64,000 nucleotides of DNA. Source: Theristus sp. LFF4_11. Its lineage: Eukaryota; Nematoda; Chromadorea; Monhysterida; Xyalidae. The stretch lies in contig JASANC010001821.1 of the NCBI GenBank assembly GCA_030248135.1, forward strand, positions 1 through 64,000, written 5' to 3'. Positions 57,067-64,000 of this stretch are shown piece by piece (positions within the stretch are counted from its first letter, which is position 1; each line of letters starts with the position of its first letter). The notes under the pieces were generated by a model. It was not told the DNA's origin. It made no database searches and saw nothing but the letters and a program-made list of their open reading frames with translations. The position numbers were made by a program, and so were the translations under genes.

Positions 57067-57387
57067 GTTGAAATTCGGGATTACTTTTTCTGTACCATCA
57101 TTTATTATGAGAATCTTTAACAAATTGGGCTAGCGGATAACAACAAAAATCGAGCGCACATTTTTGTGGAACGCATGCTGATTGGCGGTTTACTTGATTT
57201 TGTGGCACTCAGCGACACAAAGGTAAATCACAGTCTTGAAAAACAATACATCTCAAATCAACACAACTGATTTGAAGCATTGAAAGCAGTAATTGTTCGT
57301 GTGGCAAAAACGTCACAAATTGCAAACATGTTAGATTGTACAGAAACGTATCTGTACGTTTCTGCAAGTTATTATGCTTGCTAACAA

Positions 57388-57462
57388 ATCAACCAATTTG
57401 TATGGTGGTTCTCTGCATTTCGGCCTGGCCAAGATCATGTGCAGAAGAGGGGTGGCCGCATT
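57388..57462. repeat. Dispersed 75-bp repeat, copy 2
   Basis: Nearly identical to 26336-26412 (ATCAACCAATTTGTATGGTG ... GAGGGGTGGCC); only one or two bases differ by eye. Confidence 0.7.
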
Positions 57463-57925
57463 AGGGATGTGCCCCTCTCGAACCACTTGAATCAAGAAAG
57501 TTTGAGTATTGGTCTTAGTAAATGAAAATATAAAATGAACAAAACAGTACAATATCGATCAAATTTAATGTCCACGTTTTTCAAAATATGGCACCACTCA
57601 AAATTAGCAAATTATTGATAGTCGAATATTCTTTTATGCAAAGTCACAAAATGCAAAAATTTCATGATGGCGATGGAGCAACCTGTGAAAGGTTTTGGAT
57701 AACGTCGGTTTTTGAAAGCCGTTTTGAACCAAGGTTCTCAAAAGAACGCGAACCAAAACTAAAGGTGGGCACGACCAATGGTTGGTATATTGTAAATTCA
57801 GCATTTTTCTCTGTGTTATGCCTGTTTACGTTTGGAAAAAGTCGGGTCGAAAACCAAATCATACGTGATCCGAGGCTCTTTATTTGTAGATCAAAAAGCC
57901 TTCCAGAAACCGTTCACCAACTCTA

Positions 57926-58392
57926 TACCGTATTACCCCCCAATAAACCCCCATGGGGGATTAATACGTCAGCGACTTTTAGGGGCCGGGGTTTATTGGT
58001 GGGGGGGGGGGTTATTGGTGGGGGGAGGGGTTATTTACAAAAAATTCTAGGGGTGGGGGTTTGTTGAAAAATGGCAAAAATACCTTGCATGGCAGGCAAG
58101 AAAGTCGCAGAAACTTCTACTTTTCACAGAGATTTCCTTTTGTAACAGCCTTTTGTAATGAAATTACCATTAACTCATCCCTTTGGGGTCTTTGGTAGCA
58201 CAATTTCACCAATGTCACTGCATTCAGCCACTGAATTCGCTGGGTATGTGTTTCAAACAGGTTTCCAATTAACCCCCATGGGGGATTATTTGTGGGGGGG
58301 GGATTATTCGGAAACTGGTCGGGGGGGTGGGGGTTTATTGGTGGGGGGGGGATTAATGGTGGGGGGGGGCGTTTAATGGGGGTAATACGGTA
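57926..58392. mobile_element. MITE, TACCGTATTAC family, copy 3
   Basis: TACCGTATTACCCCCC to GGGGGTAATACGGTA, TA flanks, with the core GTAATGAAATTACCATTAAC. Very close to copy 4 (62427-62888), and both differ from copies 1 and 2 in the end-adjacent bases (CCCCC against CTCTA), so there are two subfamilies. Confidence 0.85.
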
Positions 58393-59016
58393 AATGGAAT
58401 GTTTAAATGGCGAACCATTTATTTTTAGCCCTTGAAAAAGCCTCCCGGGTGTTTTTGTTGCCGATTAGTGCAGTCTTTTAACAAATTATTGCACAAATTT
58501 AATATTTGCAAACGTAAATGTCAGAGTATTTTTGGATTTCTTCCAATTGTTGTTGCCATGGATATGCAGCTGTCAGTAAACTAAAAATATTTTCACATCA
58601 AAACATAAATTTTTCTTGTCATAAAAGCAACGTTTGTAAAGCATTTAGTCGGATTTGATAATTCACCTGCTTTCGTCCCGCTAGTTTGTTTGAATGCTTC
58701 AAGACAATGATAAATGTACATACAATTGTAGAAGCGGGACTTGCTTTTCGTTTTGAATCAAGAGTTTGATGTTTTTGATGATCATGTTGATAACGATAAA
58801 GAGTGTAAAAAGTGAAACATCACAGGGGAAAAATGTACTGTAGCATGTTCATTGTCGCAGACAACTTGCAGTGTACAACTTCAAAGTATCGATAAAAGGT
58901 TTATCAGTAAACGCAGAAAAACGGTTTTTTTGCGTTTGCTTTTCATCGATTGATTGCGATTAGACAGTCTGTTTAGGAAACATTTTGAAGAAGCAAAAAG
59001 AAATTAGTTCATTGCA

Positions 59017-62000
59017 ATGGGTAAAAACGACCGAAAGCAGCAGCAGTTCTCACGACTTTTGTCAAAACGGGCACAGTCACTCAGCTCGCTGCCAAGGTTG
59101 GTTGATCCACGAACAACAACCACAAAAGCAAACTTTTCATTAGTTTTTGATTGCGATTGCCATTTTTGTCTCACACGCAGTGCAGCCCTGAGCAACGGAT
59201 CCTGGACGTGCACACTGCGAACGCATACTCAGCTGAGCACAATCCAGATGGCCTCATTAGTTTCGCGTGGGCGGACAATCAACTCGCTCGAGACCTGCTG
59301 AGAGCACGGGTCGGACTGGTTTTTTTCGCAAAGTTTCCAAGATTTCCACAGCTTATACTTTTCACCCCACTTGCAACAACGTTTGCGGTCATTTTTAGCA
59401 ACAGTGCTGAAAATGTTTCATGGTGTCATATTTTTCTTAAAACGACCTTTTTTCGGAATCGCCATTTCGTTTTTGCATTGCCAATACTATCGACCACTGA
59501 GAATACAGTCATTCAACATTTTCTCCAACATTTTGTTCGGTTTTAGTTGAGCGATGATGCGCTTTGGCAGACTCCAGCAGCAGCGATAGAAGACGACCCA
59601 GCGTTGCCGCATGAAACGTCCGTCTCGAAAGTGTTCCATGGTTTCAATTGTAAAGTTTCAAAAAAAAGTTGTTTTATAAATGTCAATTTTTTATGTTCTG
59701 CGACTGTGGATACGTTCGCAGATGTAGAAAGAAACTACTTTCAATCTTTATGTGGCAATTCAAAATTGCCAAATTGATTCGGTCCTATGTTTTAGAGGAC
59801 TCGGATCATTTTAAATAATTTTGAATTCCTGCGTTACGCATGAAACTGTTTACCTATTGAACTGTGAACCTATGAAACTGCGCGCATTGAGTCTCGAGAC
59901 CAAAATAAAAGATAATACAATGTGCATTCTGGAGAAGTTTCTTCATTTTCCCGTATAATTGACCGAAACAATTTCAGTGCGCAACAGGCGGTGGCAGACT
60001 TTCTGACTTCAACGCTACAACCGCAAGTCCACATTAGCGCCGAGAACGTGAGGCAATTCAGGAAAACATGTTCAATTGTTGCCTTTTGTACTTTTTCCAA
60101 CCGAATTTTTGAATTTTTTTTGCGTAGCATAATTGCTAATTGGTAGCGACAGCTCGGCCAACAACAAATCAATTTGGCTAAAACTAAAACTGATGAGTAT
60201 TGACTCAAACATCTGGTACTATTTATGATGCAAAAAATAATGCAAGAAAAAATGCCAGGCCTGAAGGACATTTTTAATGACGTTTACCGTTATAATACTC
60301 CAGGTCGTCTGTTTCACTGGGGTTCAATGCGCGCACGATGCTCTGGCGCACGTGATTGCAGATCCGAAAGGCCCGTAAACGTTTTTTTATTCAAAAATTA
60401 AAGGAATTTGGTTTGGTACCTTCGGGTTTCCGGAACCGGCGCGCGTATAATTAAATTAAAAAAAAGAATTTGTTCACGTTGTTCAATTTTAAAACTCAAA
60501 AATTCAATTGACAACAAAAGTGCGACCATAACATTCAACGCTTGAAAAAAACCTGACCAAAAAAACTTGTCACCAACGTTCCGCACTTTTTCACGAATTG
60601 CCGTCCAAAAAACTCAGATGTGATCCTATGTTCATCACCGTTGTATTATCGACTGTTCAACGATTTTGGAGAGCGCGCGCAGTGCAGACTGCACCCAGTG
60701 CCCATGACAGTTTGGTTCAGTTCTTTTTTCGTTCTGGTTTTTCAAAAAAAGACTAACAAATAACGTTTTCTGCGCAATTTGATCAACTTTGTCAAATAGA
60801 GTTGTTTTACAGCATGACGGGAAACGGTTCCAAATGTCTGTTGACGACTTCGAACGGGCGCTCCTGGCACTGACGCGCAGGGTGCGTTTCTGTGTGGTGT
60901 AAAGTTTGTATCACAACGCAAAGATGTCATGTTTTTTTTAGTTTTTATTTTATTTTCTCGCAATGCTTGCAATCCGAGCCATTCGCACTAAAACACAAGA
61001 CCTGACGTGACGTGTCGCATACGCATGAACGAGCCTTAAGAATGAGTGGAACAGTTTGTCGTAAACAAGCAAAAGCGATACTTTTTCCATGTCAGGGTGA
61101 GCGTGTGCGTGCGGTGATGTTGGTGAATCCGCACAACCCGTTGGGCGTTTATTACGAACGAGCGCAAGTCTTGGCGATTCTGCAGTTCGCTGCCAGGTTT
61201 GCAAAACTTTTCTGAATTCTTTAATGATGCAAATACATAGATTTATAACATGCCTTAACATAAAGTATATGTTTGTAGACACCAGTTGTTCGCCATCGTG
61301 AACGAAACGTACGCGCTGTCGGTGCACGAGCAGGGTGCCTGCACCTTTGAAACGGTGCTCCGTTGGTGGAACGAGCTGCCCGATGCAACACGAACCGTTT
61401 GGCTTTGGGGTGTCAGCAAGGTCTGCTTGATCACTATTGTTGGTGAATGTGCATCTCGAGAAAAAGCTCATTTATTAAGAAGCGCAAGCAAGCGTCAGAA
61501 TTGTGGCAGTCTCCTGCTGATGTTCGCAATTGCACTGCAGATGACATTTGACTTTTTTTGATGTGTGACAAGTGTCAAATCGACCACTTTTTGCCTTTAT
61601 CATAGCTTTTCAGGCGTTATGCGTGCCCGGTCTTCGATTCGGCATTTCGTTCTGCACAAACGAAAAAGTGGTGAAGGCGCTGAGAGTGGCCGCAAAATGG
61701 CAATGCAATTACGTCACACAACGACTTGCCAGCAAACTGCTCAAAGACACCAGTGTGTTTCGGTTAGCTTTCGCTCGAGCCAAAGACGGAGCTTTTCCCA
61801 AGCTCCCTAATCCCATGCCTATACCTGAGCCTCAGTCTAATCCTGAGACTGAGCCTAAGCCAAAGCTACCCCGAAACTTAAGCCAAAGCATAAGCCCAAT
61901 CCTAGCCAAGCCTAAGCCCAAACCCAATCCTAAGCCCAAACCCAATCCTAAGCCGAAGCATAAGCCCAATCCTAAACCTAAGCCCGAGCCCGACCCTGAT

Positions 62001-63366
62001 ACGAAGCTTAAACCAATCTAAACATAAGCTAACGCCTAAGCCTTAGCAGCAATTAATCGTTTTTTTTCAATCCAGTGGTTTTACGCACTAGCAAGAATGC
62101 AGTTCACCTTCTCAAAACGTTCAACCGTTCTGACGTTCACCATTGCCAGGCAGTTTTTCAAAGTGCCACACTTTTGAACGTGCATTAAAAAAGTCACCCT
62201 GCAGATTGGATCAGCGGCGCGTTTCTGCCGACCAACCACGAGCGTTTGCGGACGGCGTTTCAGTACACAAAAGAAAGACTGACGGCGCTCGCAATTCCGT
62301 TCATCGGCGGACAAGCTGGCTTTTTTGTGACGATTGATTTGAGAAAGGTCACTAAACATGCCGAAACTGGACGCGCGTGAACTGAGAACACTGAGAACGC
62401 CAAGCACTCATGAAATTTTGTGGTTATACCGTATTACCCCCAATAAACCCCCATGGGGGATTAATACGTCAGCGACTTTTAGGGGTGGGGGTTTATTGGT
62501 GGGGGGGGGATTATTGGTGGGGGGGGGTTTATTATACAAAAATTTCTAGGGGTGGGGTTTTGTTGAAAAATGGCAAAAATACCTTGCATGGCAGGCAAGA
62601 AAGTTGCAGAAACTTCTACTTTTCACAGAGATTTCCTTTTGTAACAGCCTTTTGTAATGAAATTACCATTAACTCATCCATTTGGGGCCTTTGGTAGCAC
62701 AATTTCACTAATGTCACTGCATTCAGCCACTGAATTCGCTGGGTATGTGTTTCAAACAGGTTTCCAATTAACCCCCATGGGGGATTATTTGTGGGGGGGG
62801 GGATTATTTGGAAACTGGTCCGGGGGTGGGGGTTTATTGGTGGGGGGGGGATTAATGGTGGGGGGGGTTTAATGGGGGTAATACGGTAACTAACTTTGCC
62901 AAGCGATCGCAGCGCTCATGAAATCGGTGAAAACTGTGTCGTAAAAGTTCATGAGTAATTTCGTGAGCATAATTTTTCGCCAGATTTGTCTTCAGTATAC
63001 AACCACTTTTAGCTTTTTCAGTGTGTGTTGGTGACTCCGTTTGTGATGTGACGCTTTCAAATAAGTCAAACAAATTGTAAAAACAGAAGAAAAGAGGTTA
63101 CCATTTGCGTGCTGGTTCCTTGCCTCTCTGCAGGTGATGATGCAGTCAGTTTTCGTAACCGGTGGTTTCATTTTTTACAATTTCAGCACTTGCCAGAGAC
63201 AAACTTCAAAGGGCACGCAGCGCTGGACGCAAATCTCCGGGCTGCAGGTCTGTTGCTGAACGAAAGTTATTGTGCGCAGCCAGGCTGGTTCCGACTGGTG
63301 TATACGGTGCCCGAAATGGAGCTCAAACGTGGCTTTGATCGACTGCAGTCTGCCTTGAGTTGTTAG
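59017..63366 (+). CDS. ACCS: ACC synthase-like PLP enzyme (class I/II aminotransferase fold)
   Basis: Member of the animal ACCS family, relatives of plant ACC synthase whose animal reaction is unsettled. Exons: 59017-59096, 59186-59309, 59547-59640, 59722-59767, 59978-60047, 60304-60370, 60618-60709, 60813-60881, 61096-61196, 61279-61420, 61614-61752, 62205-62347, 63187-63366; phases agree, 448 residues. Motifs: NPDGLISFAWADNQLARDLL, ERNYFQSLCGNSK, CSSPLYYRLFND (cofactor-pocket Tyr), LVNPHNPLGVYYE (NPxNPxG), VNETYALSV, WLWGVSKALCVPGLRFG (PLP lysine in SK) and PGWFRLVYT (substrate Arg). Where the family has V-D-E-x-Y the sequence reads V-N-E-T-Y: the Asp that pairs with the PLP ring nitrogen is Asn. 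Introns after 60370 and 59767 appear to use GC donors; the second is weak. Confidence 0.85.
61795..62035. repeat. Degenerate hexamer array, CCTAAG/CCCAAA type
   Basis: About 40 units of a 6-bp period such as CCTAAGCCCAAACCCAATCC. Read on the other strand it is a variant-rich TTAGGC/TTGGGC-like array, resembling a decayed interstitial telomere of nematode type. It sits in an ACCS-like intron. The Pro/Lys frame (PKPNPKPKPN) is an artefact. Confidence 0.65.
62427..62888. mobile_element. MITE, TACCGTATTAC family, copy 4
   Basis: Same ends and core as copy 3, inside the last ACCS-like intron (62348-63186). G tracts differ by a few bases. Confidence 0.85.
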
Positions 63367-63745
63367 CAATCCGTTCAGTTGTTCGTGCAGTTCAATAGAG
63401 AAACGCATTTATCAAATCGGCTGATTTTCTCGAGAAAATATTTGAGGAACTCCACTAAAAACGAGTTCACCACGTTTTTGTAGGTTTATTTTTCTCGGCG
63501 CGTTTATAAAATTTTGCATTGAACGTTGTATTTGATGTGAGTAGACTATTCATTCAAACCACACACGTGCGGATATAAGAAGCTATTTTTAGCATAAAAC
63601 GTTGCATGAGACGTTGATAAGACAATAAGTTTTCGCAAAGTCGAAGAAAATAATCGTAGATTAGAAGAAGCATTGGAATTGAATAAATTTTTTTTCTCAG
63701 TGAGCATGTCTAAATCACTAAAAATCCACGATCTTGCAATGATTC
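63367..63745. other. Short spacer between convergent genes
   Basis: AT-rich 3-prime flank between the ACCS-like stop and the last exon of the next minus-strand gene. No feature recognised. Confidence 0.5.
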
Positions 63746-63897
63746 TCAAAGCTTTTCCATGGCCAACAAATCGCCGGTGAGCGTGTCCACCGCGTACAGA
63801 CACTTCGCGTTGATGTGGATGGCGCCACAGACGTGTGCGCTCACGAACGGGATCGAGCCGAACGCTGCACTGCTGTGCTGCTGACTCAGTGCTGCAC
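63746..63897 (-). CDS. Last exon of an unidentified minus-strand gene
   Basis: Acceptor ACGTGTGCAG, then 50 codons to a TGA at 63748-63746. The peptide includes SAAFGSIPFVSAHVCGAIHI, then CLYAVDTLTGDLLAMEKL at the end. Exon-like GC content and a clean acceptor support it. The A-V-D-x-x-T-G-D-L-L end recalls one blade of a beta-propeller, but that is too little to name a family. The rest of the gene is right of the window. Confidence 0.5.
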
Positions 63898-64000
63898 CTG
63901 CACACGTGTTAAACAGTGAAGGCGCATTCATGAAGCAGTTTTTAGTGACGCGAAGCTGTGTTAAAACACAGCTACGCGCGGTCACTAAATACTGTTTCAT

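Larger units (their letters stand above)
57067..59016. other. Divergent intergenic region, G-alpha and ACCS-like
   Basis: The two start codons face away from each other over 1.95 kb. The space holds a dispersed repeat (57388-57462), a complete TACCGTATTAC MITE (57926-58392) and AT-rich sequence. Promoters of both genes should lie here, but I see no defined element. Confidence 0.5.

Noticed and set aside
61572..62021. Pro/Lys-rich protein tail
   Set aside because: Read-through of the ACCS-like exon ending at 61752 into an intronic hexamer array.

Overview
The window reads as nuclear DNA of an invertebrate animal. Short GC-rich coding exons sit in AT-rich introns, with GT donors and TTTCAG or TTGCAG acceptors. 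Intron phases match across most joints I checked, and no operon-like bacterial gene is present. The short TTTCAG acceptors and two degenerate TTAGG-type arrays fit a nematode or related animal, but the species is inference. An unusual number of introns appear to use GC instead of GT donors.

Layout, left to right. Positions 1-1980 hold the right part of a satellite-bearing composite repeat. 2153-3079 (+) is part of mitochondrial ribosomal protein uS2m (MRPS2), followed by a G-rich tract and a full composite repeat (3232-6657). 7463-10215 (+) is RRP36, a nucleolar rRNA-processing protein. 10.26-14.4 kb is mostly small inverted-repeat elements. 14891-15971 (+) encodes a 101-residue single-pass membrane protein that I do not recognise. 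17549-24025 (+) is an 18-exon coiled-coil gene matching CCDC170.

Convergent to it on the minus strand, 51199 down to 25258, is a Pez-type (PTPN14/PTPN21) FERM plus tyrosine-phosphatase gene. It has a polyQ/H exon, and a third composite repeat (28124-32659) lies where exons for the first half of the phosphatase domain are expected. Upstream on the same strand, 57066 down to 54147, is a G-protein alpha subunit gene whose last recognisable exon runs straight into a fold-back repeat. 59017-63366 (+) is a complete-looking 13-exon PLP enzyme of the ACC-synthase-like (ACCS) family. 63746-63897 (-) is the last exon of an unidentified gene.

The genes are unrelated housekeeping, signalling and cytoskeletal genes, so there is no joint pathway. 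What links the window is its repeats: three copies of a composite element (unique head, 149-bp satellite, about 1-kb hairpin module), at least four miniature inverted-repeat families, several large fold-back elements, a tRNA-derived SINE and LINE-like 3-prime ends. Three genes (MRPS2, Pez, G alpha) lose recognisable coding sequence next to one of these repeats. Exon edges were read by eye from splice motifs, phase and remembered family sequence; no search was run.
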